Assembly: GCF_028858725.1 (NCBI RefSeq)
Contig: NC_084760.1
Span: forward strand, 60,227,367-60,291,366
Source: Colius striatus
Taxonomy: Eukaryota; Chordata; Aves; Coliiformes; Coliidae
Direction: 5' to 3'
DNA length: 64,000 nucleotides
Shown here in pieces: positions 14,420-27,785 of the stretch; the first letter of the stretch is position 1; every line of letters begins with the position of its first letter. A program made the translations under genes and the position numbers. The notes under the pieces were generated by a model that had not been told where the DNA came from, made no database searches, and worked only from the letters and a program-made list of their open reading frames with translations.

Positions 14420-16630
14420 GGAAAAGGTGCTGGTTCGTCAGGAATTAAGGGGAAAACATGAGTAAGGAAACAGTATTACAGGGAAAAGTATGATGTCAGT
14501 GCGTTAATATCCTGGTCTGAAGCACTGCCTTCGGTTTTGGTTATTTCATCTCTGAATGGAGTGGACACTAGAAGAAAGTGAGCAGAAAATTATAGATACA
14601 TTCAATGATGACTTTAAATTAAGAGATTTAGAATATTTGTCTGAGAGAGGAGGCAAGAGATGCCAGCAACAATGCAAAATGAAGAGTATGTTTACATGAC
14701 TGTCAGTGCTGGGTTGGGGACATGCAAGGAGCAGCCCAGCTGTGGCTGTGAGCATACCAGTGGCCGAGGTGCCGGCAAGTGACAGGAGCAGAGACAGTGG
14801 CACACCCAGGCTTCTGACCCAGCTATCTGAGAAGAAGCAACAGCCAAGCCTAGAGGCAACCTGCATGGTAGCTGGTGAGCTTTTGTGTTCTCTCCAGTTC
14901 TTCCAAGGGAAAATTACAGGACCAGATGCTCCCCTGGGCCCTAGAGTTGGGCTGCTTCAACTGCTTCACCATGTACATTAAGTACCACAGAGCAACTAGT
15001 GTGCAGCACCTGATTGCTGGGAACACTGTCTCTTCCACAAAGCCCAGCCTTGCCTAGGGAAGAGTTGCAAAGTGCAACTTTATTTCTGCTTTGTCATCAA
15101 TCTGCATCTTCACTACGATTTGGAAATAATTAAAGCAGTGTGAACCGTAATAACATCTTAACCAAATAACACAAATAGGAAAGTCCAATGAACTGCCAAC
15201 ACAACAGAGTGAAATTAGAGGCCTGAAATAGACAAGACTACCCCTTAGGTGGTTCTTGATGTGTCTCAAACCATGCTGAAAGGAGAGACAACACAGCTTC
15301 TGAGATTTGTAAGCCTATGTATGATTCTTATGCTAATTGATGCTTGGAAATGTCCTTTTCTCACTTGCATGAATTAAAGTTGAAAAAGCATACTGATATG
15401 CCTACGTAGTGCAGGAGTGTTGTGTACATCTTCATTTTAGTTCTAACAATATTAGCAATGATTTTAGTGCTGTTGACATAATGAAGCTGATCTAAGATGA
15501 TACCACTAGACAGTGAACTAATGAGGATATAATGCACGTCTCTTCTGAATTAAGGCCTTGTCTTGATTTTTATCTCCAAACGTTTGTCATACAAACTCCA
15601 TTGATTGAGCCCAGTTGCTCTTGCTTTATAAAACTTCGGCTGAGCTCACTGTCAGTTTTTTCTTCAGAAAACAATACATCTTTTGCTATTTGTTTTCAAA
15701 CATGTACTTTCCATTAAAAGAAGTGACTCTCCATCAATGCAAATACTTTCCTGCAGGTCACCGCTTCAGTACTTTTTTTGAGGCTTGGAGGTAATACATA
15801 GTCTTTTACTGTTCAATGTTTGTTTGCGTGCTACTATGAAAAAGAAATATCTAAATGCTTTCCTAGTGATGCTGGGTGTTTTATAAACAAAATGTTCATG
15901 CTCACCTGCTGTTGGCTCACTTACCATCCGTATCCATGTTTTCTTTTTTAATAACTAAAAATCTTTGTGATGTGATCCTTTGAAGTAACCATTTGCAGCA
16001 AAAATGTTACAGCCTGGGAGGAAAGCTGGATTACAAACCAAACTTTTCATTAAAAAGTCCATACTATGAAAATACTTAAGTAGCCTCTTTAATGTAATCA
16101 TATAAAATAATTTTGAGAAGATACAGTTAAATACACCAGCCAGAAAGTCCTATTTATTTATCAGATACTGCTAAGAGCATATTATGTCCTCATAAGATTT
16201 TTAGTTCCTATAGAAAAGCTCTCTTTTAGGTAAAACAGGAATATTCCTTCAATTTATGCATAATTTTCTCTGCTAGCAATGGTACATGAGCAGGAGTTGT
16301 AAAGAAGCAATTTCCTAAGTGTTAGCATCAGAGGTACTCAATCAGGGTACTGCTACACAATTCTGTCTCCAAAGTAATTTCACTGGCTTTTTTCTAGAGC
16401 TTACAGGTCAGCATTACCTGTGGATTGAATTCAGAATAATTTTTCACTTACCTTTCCCATTGCTTTTGGAGCATGATCAGATATCTATTGATTAAATGAA
16501 ATTGGGAAAGAAGGCACAATGTACTATGGAGGATGGATATTCTGGATATTCACTGATTCACTGATTTGCCAATTGTATTCCTGTTGTTGTGTGTAAAACT
16601 GAACTAAAAGGGATGTCACTTCAACCATAT
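14420..16630. other. Intergenic, nothing recognised
   Basis: The sequence upstream of the STX7 CpG island falls quickly to an AT-rich composition. Short overlapping open frames on both strands at 14,546-15,057 have no recognisable similarity and no coding signature. No exon, RNA gene or repeat family was recognised. Confidence 0.5.
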
Positions 16631-16633
16631 GCC

Positions 16634-17388
16634 AGAGAGGAACTTCAACAAATGCAGAGTCCTGCACCTGAGGGGAAACAACCCTATGCACCAGTACAGG
16701 CTGGGGATTGACCTGCTGGAGAGCAGCTCTATGGAGAGGGACCTAGAAGTTTTGATTGATCATAAACTAACCATGCGCCAGTAATGTACTCTCGTGGCCA
16801 AGAAGGCCAATGGCATCCTGGGATGCATTAATAGTGTGGCCAGCAGGTCAAGGGAGCTTTTCCTCCCACTCTACTCTGCCCTAGGAAGGCCACTTCTGGA
16901 GTACTGCATCCAGTTCTGGGCTCCCCAGCTCAAGAGAGACAAAGAACTTCTAGAGAGAGTCCAGCACAGGGCTACTGAGATGATTAGAAGACCGGAGCAT
17001 CTTTCCTGTGAGGAAAGGTTTAGAAATCTGAGACTCTTCAGTCTGGAGAAAAGAACGCTCTAGAGAGGTTTTATTAAAGTGTCTAAATATCTGAAAGAAG
17101 GGTGAAAAAGAGACAGGACAATGGGTAACTGGCACAAGCTGAACCACAGGATATTCCATTTCAACATGAGGAGAAGCTGTTTGCTGTGAGCGTGATGGGC
17201 CCTGGAAAAATCTGCCCAGAGAGGTTGTGTAGTCTCCTTCTCTGGAGGCTTTCAAAGCCTGCCTGGACATTTTGCTGTGTGACCTGATCGGGGTGAACCT
17301 GCTTTAGCAGGGGAGTTGGTCTGGGTGATCTCTAGAGGTCCCTTCCAACCCTGACCCTTCTGTTGTTTGGTGATTCTATGATCTATAC
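16634..17388 (+). mobile_element. CR1 LINE fragment, 3' end
   Basis: An open stretch at 16,794-17,063 reads [20 protein letters not shown] and continues with [20 protein letters not shown]. This is the C-terminal end of the CR1 ORF2 reverse-transcriptase protein. It is followed by the classic CR1 tail ggtgatctctagaggtccct, tccaaccctgaccctt, and the terminal attctatgat repeat near 17,370-17,383. The copy is 5'-truncated, with stops and frameshifts. Confidence 0.93.
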
Positions 17389-17389
17389 T

Positions 17390-18155
17390 CAGTATGATAT
17401 CTGATGTTTCAAAGATTTAGAAGTTAAACCACATCATAAGAGCATGGTTTTGAAAGAGCACACCTTCCACCTAGCCCAGTATCCAAACCTGCCTCACCTT
17501 CCCGATTCCATATTTCTGCCTTCCATCTCCTGCTCCTGCCTTGGCACCTAACCAGCAGGCACACAGGCCCAGCAGAGTGGGTGGCACAAGCATCGGGGCC
17601 ACCAGTGATGCAGGAAAGAGACATTCATTTCCGTACAACTCCTCACGCCAGTGTGAGGCATGATGAAATGAAGGGGAAGCAGTCCAACCCTGGCCTTGCA
17701 TGCCTCATGAGTGCCCTTTTTCCAAGGCGTGGTCCATAATTTACCTTATGGGCTAATTTAATCCTCTGCTATCATGTTTTACTTGCATGCCTTTAACTTT
17801 AGATAGGAAGAGCAATGGTGCCAGTATTTGGTACACATAGCAAACCGTGTGGCAGAGTTTTCAGGTGGTTGTTACTGATGCATTCCACAATTAGGAAGAA
17901 TTTCTGCTATTGTCATCGCCATCTCCATTTGATAATTTAATTAAAATATCCACTCCAGAGCCTGAAATGAGATTAAGTTTCTACTAAACCCGATGCTGTA
18001 AAAAATTATGATGGATGATGGTTTCCAGCCTGAACAAGCTTATGGGTTAATTATATTGTGGAATGGCCAGTAAAACCTAATTGTTTAAAAAAAACTGTAT
18101 TGCCCCTTTGTATGTTGTTTAGACTGGTACTTGCTCTCCAGCAGCAATACATGAT
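17390..18155. other. Intergenic, nothing recognised
   Basis: Unique-looking sequence between a CR1 and an LTR-like stretch. Small open frames at 17,424-17,701 on the minus strand have no recognisable content. Confidence 0.45.
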
Positions 18156-18745
18156 TGTCGTGGTTTGGCCCAGCTAGCACAGCAGCACCATGACAGTCTT
18201 TCACTCGGTGCCACCATTCACCCCCACCCTCATTAGGATGGTGGAGGCTCCAGTGAAATGGGAGTAAAAAGATAAGCAAGATTGATGTGGATTCAGACAA
18301 GGGCAGGTAGGGCTCGCTGCCAATTACAGTTCCAGGCAAAACAGACTCCAGTACTCAACTTAGAGAGGAAAGTGGGAAAGTTTTTTTTCTACAAGAAACA
18401 GAACAGAATAAAAGCAAAAAGGGAGTAGGATGATGAGAAAATTACAACCAGCACTTTAAGATCTCCCTTCCCCATCCCTCCTTTCTTCCCTGGCCCAGCT
18501 CACTGCTCCCGATATCTCTACCTTCTACCCCCTCAACGGCTCAGAGGGGCAGGGAATGGGGGATGTGGTTAGTCTCTCACAGATGGGCTCTGCCGTTTCT
18601 GTCTTCCCAGATGAGGGCGACTCCTGGCATTCTTCCCCTGTTCCAACACGGGGTTCCTCCCCTGGGACACAGTCCTTAACGAACTTATCTGGTGTGGGTT
18701 GTAATATGGTTTCATCAACACTAGTGAAATGAGTCAACAGTATTA
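18156..18745. mobile_element. Endogenous-retrovirus LTR-like fragment
   Basis: The stretch opens with TGTCGTGGTTTGGCCCAGC, the same terminal style (TGTCRTGGTTT) as the solo LTR at 54,621. It continues with sequence I recognise as a common interspersed repeat of bird genomes: cattcacccccaccctcatt, gggagtaaaaagataa, ggttcctcccctgggacaca, gtccttaacgaactt. No matching AAACCACGACA terminus is found downstream, so the copy appears truncated at its right end, and the right boundary is approximate. Orientation cannot be fixed because both LTR ends share the inverted terminus. Confidence 0.6.
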
Positions 18746-21700
18746 TTTCAAAATCCAATCTTTACTTACGTAGTACCTGCAAGTACAAAATCTTTCTAAC
18801 TTCACCAAGGTAATTTTGAAATGATAAAGAGTTATAAAGGCATACAATTCGATGGCAATATTTTGTTCAGATAAGTAAATACAACTTTACAGAAGGAAAA
18901 GTGTTAAAAATAAGAAAATATATGGACTTCAAGGTCAGATTTAGCTCTGATACAATCCAATAAATTTTTGTTTGGAAAATGTGGTCATTGTTGAGAAATC
19001 ATTCATCATCATTTTATAGCTCCCTTAATTTTATAATTCCTAATTACCTATGTTGCTTTTTGAAACCATGGAAAAGAAAATGAAATCAGGCAAAGCGATC
19101 CTGATAGAACTTGGCTAGGTAAACCAAACAGACATCAAAGGCAAGGAGCAGAGAGGGAGTAACAAAGATGAGGAAAACATCGTTTAATGATAGTTATGAA
19201 GCACGGTGTCAGGAAATCAGGAAAGTGATCCTAGATACTCACAGAATCTTAACTGTATTTCCTTTTCACTTGTTTACTCTATTACTGTCATTGTACACAC
19301 CAGTACTCTGAGTTCTGTTTCTCTCTTTCTCCATCATTCCAGTCTGCTGTTTAGCAAAAATGTAACTCTAGCAACAATCACATGAACTTATAGCATAGTT
19401 CTTATACATTGGCATAGATGGTAGTAACCAACTGAAAGAATAAGGCTCATTGGCTTTCATAGAAGAAAACTATAAAGACAAATTATGCAATGGGACTCAA
19501 AAAAGAAGTGACTAATTGAATTCATGGTATATACTCTGTAACCTGTTGAAAAGTGGTGAATATATCTCAAAAAACAACTAGAAACTCAGTTGAAGCTCCC
19601 TTTCCCTATTGCTTTGGCTGCAGTGAGTTCAGGTATCAATGAAAGATGTTAAGGTGCACCTGGGACATGACTCAGTTTGAAACTTGCATGTTTCTACATA
19701 GCTAAATGTCTAAACTTCTCTTACATGGCTTGCTTGAGCTTGATGCTCCACAGATAGGTATCTAGTGCTATTGTAGATGCCCAGATGTGTCCCACCTGCC
19801 TCTCATCTGCTATTTCATTGGTGCTGGATACTAGCCCATGTGGACATCTCAGGTTCCCTAAGGTACCTTAGGTGGCACCAGGGAAATGATTCATATCCTC
19901 TAAATATTCTCTGACTGCAACTTGAGCTTAAATAGCCATTCAGGCTCTGACTATAATCAGTGCTTAAACATTTACCATAATTATAAACACTTACCCATAC
20001 ACGTTAAATTTAAGAGTCTTAATCTCAAAACTCGTCTCACAGTCTAGGTCTTTCAAGATGTACCACAACTTTCCTATATATTTCTATAGTAATTAGACAC
20101 CTGATTTTTTTGTAAGAATTGATTTCTGCCTTTAGCCTGGTCCTCGGGTTTGGTACCCTTCTTGTAGAAAATGTACAGCTGTATGTAATAAGATTTGAGT
20201 TTTTACTTTCTGATACAGCATGAGTAGACAGAGGAACAGTAGAATAAGCCTTGACTTCTGTCTTAAGAAGCAATGAAGACTAATATACTAAACCAGTGGA
20301 TAATCAGACACTGTGAGAATGAAGTGAGATTTTATAGTTACTGTCTTTTCAGGACATCTCTGAAAGTAACACATAAGCCCTCTTTCTCTTCTCCTTCCTC
20401 CAGACATATGCTTTAACTTGAAATATTTTGAATACCAATATTTTTTCTGACTGAGGTTTTAAGATTATGGACAAAACCAAAAAAGATTTGAAATTAACAG
20501 ATGTCAGAACAGATTATAATATCTCAAAGCTGTATATCCTTTGTACTAGAAGAGGAAACTTCTTGCTATGCAAAACACATAATGATGAGGGAAAAAAAAG
20601 AAATAAAAGAGTTGTACTGCTTAGTTTATTGCATACTTTAAAATTTGAAGCTGCTACAACAATAACTATATTGCATTGATTTGTTACAGATTATCTGCAA
20701 TGCAATTCTTTTCTTTTGTTCTTGCAAATGAAGGGCCTGCTTCAGTTGCCTGCCACATGTACTAAAAAATTGACTGCTCTTTCAGTAGACTAAGGGACAT
20801 CTTCTGGTCTCTTACTGTTAACTACATGCTTTCTATAACTGTTTGACGTTTTGCTGTTTGTCACTCAGGAAATATTCACCTGAATATAGGATGGAATAAC
20901 TTCTTTTAGAAGGCACTAAAAATTTGAACAGCTTTCAAAACTAACAATAGTTTTACATACTATTAACAGGAACAGAAAACAAAATTTTTAGCATTCTTGT
21001 TTGTCTGCTTCTTAGTTTTGTATAGAAGAGTTACTATTGCTTACAACATTTTTTTTTCTGTTAAAATGTTCATAATAGTGAGGTAGAAAATAACTCCCTT
21101 GGAATACTAAAAAAAATTACCATCCAGCTTGCTGCTGAAAAATGATCTCTCAGTTTATAAATTGCCCTCATGAAAGCACATAAATGTAGGTGAAGAAAAC
21201 TTAGAACCTACATTTTTCGCTGAGCCCAAGGATTTGGAAGCAAGCAAACAAAATAGCATGTAGAATCTAATGACTTTCAGGGAAAATAAAATAAAAGAAT
21301 GAAACATAAAACACCATAACATCTATTGATATCTGGAGCTGGAGTATCCAGCACAATTCCTGTCCTCCCTCTTCCCCTTTCTTCTAACTCCCTTTATGAA
21401 GTAGATAGAGTGCGGTAAAAAAGGGTGTTCAAAGCTATTCAGCAGCCTCCTTGCACACATGGATCATGGGTTTCAATGGACATTACTGAAGAATTCAGGG
21501 TATCTTCCATATGTAGCCTTTGGCTCTGGGGCATGTAACTGTGGGCTAGAAAAATAATGTAAAAAAATATCAGTATAACCTTTCTCTCTCCTTTACTGTT
21601 GATCACTAGCTTAGGTAGACATTTGATCTCACTTGTGGTTGCATCCTTATTCCTTTTTTGTATTTAAAAACTGACATGCACCTTATATAACTTTGTAAAT

Positions 21701-22040
21701 CTGCACCACCTGCTTTGCACAAAATTAGACACTTGAGAAGAAAGTCTCTTCAGAAACAGGCAGCAGCTATTTCAGGATACTCAAGCAATAGTACAGACAG
21801 GGTCTTCATTGAAGCTGATTACAGCCAGTTTTCAAATGCTAAGGTGTGTGTGCTGGGGCAATTGCTGTGCAAGATGAGTCACTGAATGGCATGTCTATTT
21901 AAACAGATGATCTGCCCAAGACAGCTCTTAAAAAAATAGAAAATAAGAAAAGTATTAGCCAAGTAAATGTTGAAGAATGTTAGTGGTAAATGCTACAATA
22001 GAGTCTACAATATTTTCTACAGTGCATGTGAAGGCTCTGG
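18746..22040. other. Intergenic, nothing recognised
   Basis: AT-rich sequence left of the TAAR5 pseudogene. No protein-like open frame, RNA gene or recognisable mobile element was seen on either strand. Confidence 0.5.
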
Positions 22041-23046
22041 TCACTCCTGGTACAAGTTTGCTGTAGATGTCCTGAAACAAAAGATCCCATAAGTTAAGAC
22101 TAGTTTCATAGTTTTTCTGAACTAATGAAAGGAAAATAAATAGATCAAGGGATTGCAGACAGAATTAAAGTACTCAAACAAAATTAGGATGTGAAAGAGA
22201 AGTGGGCAGGGGTAATGAAATCCAGAAGACTTTCTATCGTAGTGTCAATAGTAAAAGGCAACCAATACAGGAGATAGACTCCTACAGACCCCAAGAGTCT
22301 TTACTGCTTTCCTTTCACTCTTGGATGTTCCTATGTGTAGCTGAGATCAAATACCCCTACTCATATTGTTTCTCAGCTTGGCTTGCTTGTTAGCCACAGT
22401 AAACATATTTACGTACAAAACTATTATTATGAGGCAATGGAAGAACACTGGCATGTTCAATCATCCCCAGCAACTGACAGCTAGCAACATAGGAAACATC
22501 TCTCAAAAAATGGCCCACTCTTTCTGCAATCACTTTAGTGTAGACAGAGGTATAAGTCATAAACACTGCCCACCCCACTTCAGTGTAAATGCAGGTTGCT
22601 TTTACAGCAAACTTGGTGGGATAGAGCAGATGGTCACAGATAGCACAGTGCCAATCAATGGAAATGAAACACAGATGAAATATGGAGGCCAAGCAAAAGA
22701 GTGTGTCCAGAAATGTATGCAGCCTGCAGATGTCATCTCTGCAATACCAGCACCTCTCTATGGACCAGATGGTGCTGAGGGGCAGCACAGTCAGCCCAAG
22801 GAGGAGGCTGGCAAGGGCAAGAGAGAGGAGCAGGAGGTTGGTGAGAGTATGCAAAGCTTTGAAATGGGAAACAGTGATGACAACAAGCAGGTTCCCCACC
22901 ACGATCAACATGCCCAAGGCACAGGGCAGATAAATGGCCAATTGAACTCCAAAGGGGCACAAGGTCCTGTAGCAGGAGCCATTCACGTCGTAGTACAGGG
23001 TGATGAATATCCTCTACTCAGCACCGGAGCCCTGACCTGAGCTCAT
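22041..23046 (-). pseudogene. TAAR5: Trace-amine-associated receptor 5 pseudogene
   Basis: TAAR5 is an amine-sensing, olfactory-type class A GPCR. Full-length homology runs from an ATG at 23,046 (MSSGQGSGAE) to a conserved NLYQE plus stop at 22,041. The TAAR5-specific stretch [20 protein letters not shown] (TM3) is well preserved. Lesions include TAG at codon 11; one residue lost beside the TM1 Asn; the TM2 Asp replaced by Ser (SLALAS); DRH changed to DWH; and a frameshifting deletion near 22,460 between extracellular loop 2 and TM5, after which LNMPVFFHCLIIIVLYVNMF continues in another frame. Further shifts occur in loop 3 and between TM6 and TM7. TAG replaces the Trp of the C-terminal WFRK. 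NPLIY of TM7 remains. The length of 1,006 bp is close to an intact gene. The longest surviving open stretch is 22,390-22,986. Confidence 0.93.
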
Positions 23047-26000
23047 ACCAGCCTGTCCAGGTCCCATTGCCTCCCTGGGCCTCAAGCCTGGAAAACAAAT
23101 CACCTTCCAGCAGAAATGTCAAATGGCTAACCTGAGAAAAAGGTAATAAAAATGCAGATTAGAAGGGGAAATAACTTCTAATCAAATATTTTTATTAAAG
23201 TCATTGAACAATGTCCATATTTCAAGAGAAAAATGAACCTGAATTTTCTGGTTTATGTATCTGCTGAAATAAAGCAGCTCCAGACTAGTGTATTCAATTG
23301 TTGTGGCATCATTTTTTATATAGTATTTTGGTTTTCTTTCAGCGGATACCACGAGTAGTGCAGGAGATAACAGCAAATCCATAGGTATGTGGACAAGCAG
23401 TCAATAGAGAAAAGATTTGCCTTAGAAGGAAAACCAGTGCTGAGTAACAGGCATTGCAAGCCAAAGCTCCTTAAAGGGGTTTGAAAGCTGACATTGTGTC
23501 TTGTGGATTTCTCTGAAAATGGAGTGCAAATTTAGTTATGATTCCTTTTATTAAGTAGAATTTGTGAAATTTTTACTCCAAAACAAGTAATGTCTGATTG
23601 CAAAGTAAAACCCCTCAAAGTTACTCATTTTATAGTGCACTGGCTATAGGTACATATATGGATTTCCATTGCATTGGTGACAGAAATATTCATCAAGACA
23701 AACACAAATATTCTATGCCCAAAAAATTGCCCTTGCTTTTTACTTATGAAATTGCTATTTAAGTTTTAAGTTCTTTAATTTTTAATTTGAACTATAAGAA
23801 ATATTATATTAATGGACTGCTATAATAGCTGGAAATTATTCCATTTTTCATGTCTTTCCCAGCAGCAACAAAACATAATAGCAAGTCTCTCTTCGTCTTA
23901 TTTTTATAAACTTTTAAATCAGGAATACTTACAGTAAAATATCTGATTTTGTAGAATGAGAGCTGTACTGCATGCACTGAAACCTTTTTCTACGTACATG
24001 TCTACTGCCTCAGTGGAAAGCGTACGATGTTGTATAGAACAGATGGAGGGAATTCCCATAGGTGACTAATACATGTTAGGGGCATAGAGAGACTGTCATG
24101 TATTTGGAAAAAAAATTGCCATTTTCTAACAAGTTTTAATGTACACATGCTCAGCTCCTGTCAAGTCCCTTGTGATTTATATCAGTTTGCTGTGAATTTT
24201 CTTTCTTTACGTGTTTCTGCAAAAGATGCAGCTCATGCCAGCTCATTCTGGTACATTAGTAACTCTCACCCCACGGAGGTCCCCCTTGCCTGTTCCTGAG
24301 CCTGGGTCTCCCCAAAACCATGTCTTTCATTCCAGAAGGAAGTATATCAGGTACCTCTGGTTTTCTTTGCTTCCCTCATGACAGTCCCCATTTCTATCTC
24401 ACATTAGAATCTGGGAGAAGAGATGAGTACAGCAACCTGGAAAACTTTGTGAAATTTCTTTGATGCAGTGGAATGGTTTGTTTGAATGTGGATGTTACAG
24501 AGACAAATACCATTCAGCAAAGCCCAGGATTCTTCATCCAAGACAAGATAACGGGGTTTAAAACAAACTTCGCACATCTCAGTGAAAGCTTTCCTGGTGC
24601 TCAGCTCCTCCACTCTTGTCTCCTGCTCAGTCAGGGTAAACTCATATCAACTCCTTAAGGAGCTCCGATGGTACATCTTTTAGAGCTTGTCTTTTTTCCT
24701 GCTCTGTGATTAGATTTTTTACAAGCTCTCCAATATGACCATCATCCTTCATCTTCCCTATTTTGAGTTTCTTTGGTGGAGAGGTTGCCTACTGCCCAGC
24801 TCCCAAGCCCTCTCTCTTAATGTTTTTGAGGCACTCTGTGCCAAAGGCTGCTGAGGCCCAACAGAGAGAGTTTTAGAGTAAGGTTGATGCAAAAGTTTAG
24901 ACTGAATTTTTAGTACATGAAATAATGAAAGCCACCATCGATTTCTATATCATTTTGATTTATGTCAGGACACAAGTAGCAGCTATTACTATAGGGATTT
25001 AAAAACTCCTACAAGAACAAGATTTTTTTTTTCCCATTTTTTTGCCAACAGTAATTTACAGCAACATTTGCACACTATTAAAAGTGCCAGTGCAAAAAGG
25101 TAAAAAATTGAGCATAGTTCTCTAAAACACAGTGCTAGCAATAGCTAGCTAGCTATTGTGGTGCTTCTGAAGTGGTAGAAAATAACTCCCTTAGATGCTT
25201 CTGAAGTGTTCCCTAAAGGGAACAACATGTAACAAAACAATCGTGTCTCGCCCTTCCTGTATGCATTACTTCTTGTTCGAATTTTTTAACCCCCCTCTTG
25301 GTCATGGGAAAAGAGTTCAGTTCATGACTAAGAAAAGGATCAAATAGTGACAATATATCTCTTTATATTTTGGAACAAGACAAGATTTTTTATGTTTATC
25401 AACTTCAAAAGTAAGAATGCTGTCATAAAATAAAAAAGACCAATCACACTCAAGATGTTATTTCCTTTTTACCCTTCCTTCTTCGGACAAAATTGCTGTA
25501 TATACTCTCAAAGTGAACTGTTGTTGAATGTACTATGCCTAGTAATCCACAGGAAAACAGAAAAAAAAATAGAAAGGTAAGTGTGCTATTTGATGTGATT
25601 CAATCATATCGAAGGAGAAATACATAGCCAAAATCTCTATTTTTTTGTTGAAATTGCTGCACACAACCTCTAAGATCTAAGTTGCTCCAAGTAACCTCTG
25701 AGTCTGAGTTCCTTAAAATAGAACAAGACATTTTCAAAGGATTATGCAATTTCTAAAAGGGCCATAGTCAGTGCCCTTTGCCGTGAATTTTTCTTTCACA
25801 TCTTGCGAAAGAGTCAGTCTGGGATCCCTAAATAGAATATAATAGTATGAGGAGGCCATAGATTTACTAAGATGACCTACATTGAGCTAGTGAACCTAAA
25901 CCTCAAATCTTCTGTCATGTGTATTACAGCCATATAGCCTACACTGCAATCTTTTGCTCTCCCTTTTAGTTGTGTGCAGTGATTGTCTCCAAAGAAGCTG

Positions 26001-27150
26001 GGGTATCATATATGAGTGTTTTATCATTACTGTAGAGTGGCAGAAATGTTAGACTAAATAATGTTAGAGTAACCTCCACCGTAAAATTTTGCTAGGTGTA
26101 GCACACCCCACCTGTGCAGACGCAGGGTCTCCATAGGGTGTGAAATATATTTTTAATTCCTATTTCTTTCTCACAAAAAGAGAGATATTTGGCCTTCAGT
26201 TTTGTAACTATGGAAAATTCTTGTCCACAGCACTTGTTCCACCTGCTGCATCTCATTTTTATGTAACTTTTGCTTTTCTATTTTCCTGCTTCTGGTTACA
26301 GTTGTTCCTGTGCTGTCCATTCAAGTACTCATGTAGGACACACCTATATGGATGGGTTTAGAAGCAGTACCTCTGGAAGTTAACTGTTGCAGCTTAAACC
26401 ATGTTGAGAGTGGAAATAAAGATGGAGAGAGAATTCACTGGCATTGTCACCATCTGTAGCATCCTTCTCCAAATTAGGTAGATTGTGGATTAAAACCCAG
26501 GAGATAGTAGATAACAGAAAGAGTTTTAAAAAAAAGGTATTTTAGTTCAGGGAGTTGATAAAAATAATAAACTCAAATATTTTATCTGTTGTAATTGTAT
26601 TTATCTGCAATGTATTTATTTCAGTCTGATATTGTCTTAAACCAAATTGAAATGTTTTTCTTTCGATTTATTGATCTTTTTATCTTTTTGTTTTCCCCAT
26701 TTTTGCCAAGATTGAAATATAATAATAAACTTAAAAATTTCTGATAGTTTGTCACCTTCAAAATATCCTCTCTCAGAATTTTTTTTCTATTCTTTTTTTT
26801 CTGCATGTGACCCCAAAGTGCAGTTTTAATGAACTTAGTGTCTAGTGATGCAGTAGTGTGGCATAATTACTTAAGTGGCCTGGAAATTAAAACTTATATA
26901 AAACCTTAAATAAGAAACAGCATTGTTCACCAATTAAGGAAAGGTATAAAATCAAGAAGCCTTACAGGGTGAATACAGCTGCTGCTGCTACTATGTGAGG
27001 AATCAACAACACTGCAACTCTGCAAATACCAGAGAGTGTGGAGCAGAGTGGAGGCTCTGTGGTCAGACTGTGATGATACACGGGAAGGAGATGGTCCTCT
27101 AGAACTGATAAGCAGCACTTTTGGTACCCTGAGCCAATTGTCTGTCAAAT
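23047..27150. other. Intergenic between TAAR5 pseudogene and LTR-like element
   Basis: No gene or recognised repeat. The stretch near 24,880-24,960 has wording slightly like mariner ends (gatgcaaaagttta) but no inverted partner was found. Confidence 0.45.
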
Positions 27151-27785
27151 CCTGACAAAATGTTGTCCTTTGTGCGAAGTTTGCTCATTATAATGTCATT
27201 TTAATACCAAAACACACCTCCATCCCAAAGGCTGCCTGCCTCCAAGGCTCAACCACTCCTTCTTGAGTCTGCATCCTGAATTTTTTATAAGCTGTACCTT
27301 TAAATGCAAGACGAGAGACTTTTTCATCAATTGTAATAAAGATATTTATGACTACAGTCGCTCAAACCCCACCTTGAAGGTAAGGGAAGGTATAAAAATG
27401 GTTAAAGGGGGATGCTGGGAGAAGACACCATTGTGAATAAATCAGGGAAGCTTTCTCGATGACTGTCTCTGACTCCCAGGGTCAGCTGACAGACTGAGCC
27501 TCTCTTCCCTCCTCCTTGGGATGCCTTGGGTGAGACTTGAACTAAGCACTTCTGCGGAAAACTTAGAAATCTCTGTAGACAATTACTCTTTAACTTTTTT
27601 ATAGTTAGGCTGTATTTTGAAACTTTGCATGCTGTATTACTTATATATCTATTTTTGCACATGCCTTCTTCTGCAGTCACTGTCCCTAGCAATCCATAAG
27701 AACCTGTGTATCTGTTGCATGAATAAAACTGCACTGTTTAAGCAGCCAGCCCTACCTCTTTCTTAATGATGGATGATGTTGACAT
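27150..27785 (+). mobile_element. Probable solo LTR of an endogenous retrovirus
   Basis: The stretch has LTR-like organisation in plus orientation: a left end at TGACAAAATG (27,153), a TATA motif ggtataaaaatgg at about 27,388-27,400, a GC-richer R-like portion, and a polyadenylation signal gaataaaact at about 27,721-27,730, roughly 330 bp after the TATA. The wording matches my recollection of a repeated LTR in bird genomes, which I cannot verify here. I could not find a target duplication or a clean right end, so both boundaries are approximate. Confidence 0.5.

Noticed and set aside
24880-24965. Text resembling mariner-type transposon ends
   Set aside because: Only a short resemblance, with no inverted terminal partner and no TA duplication found.
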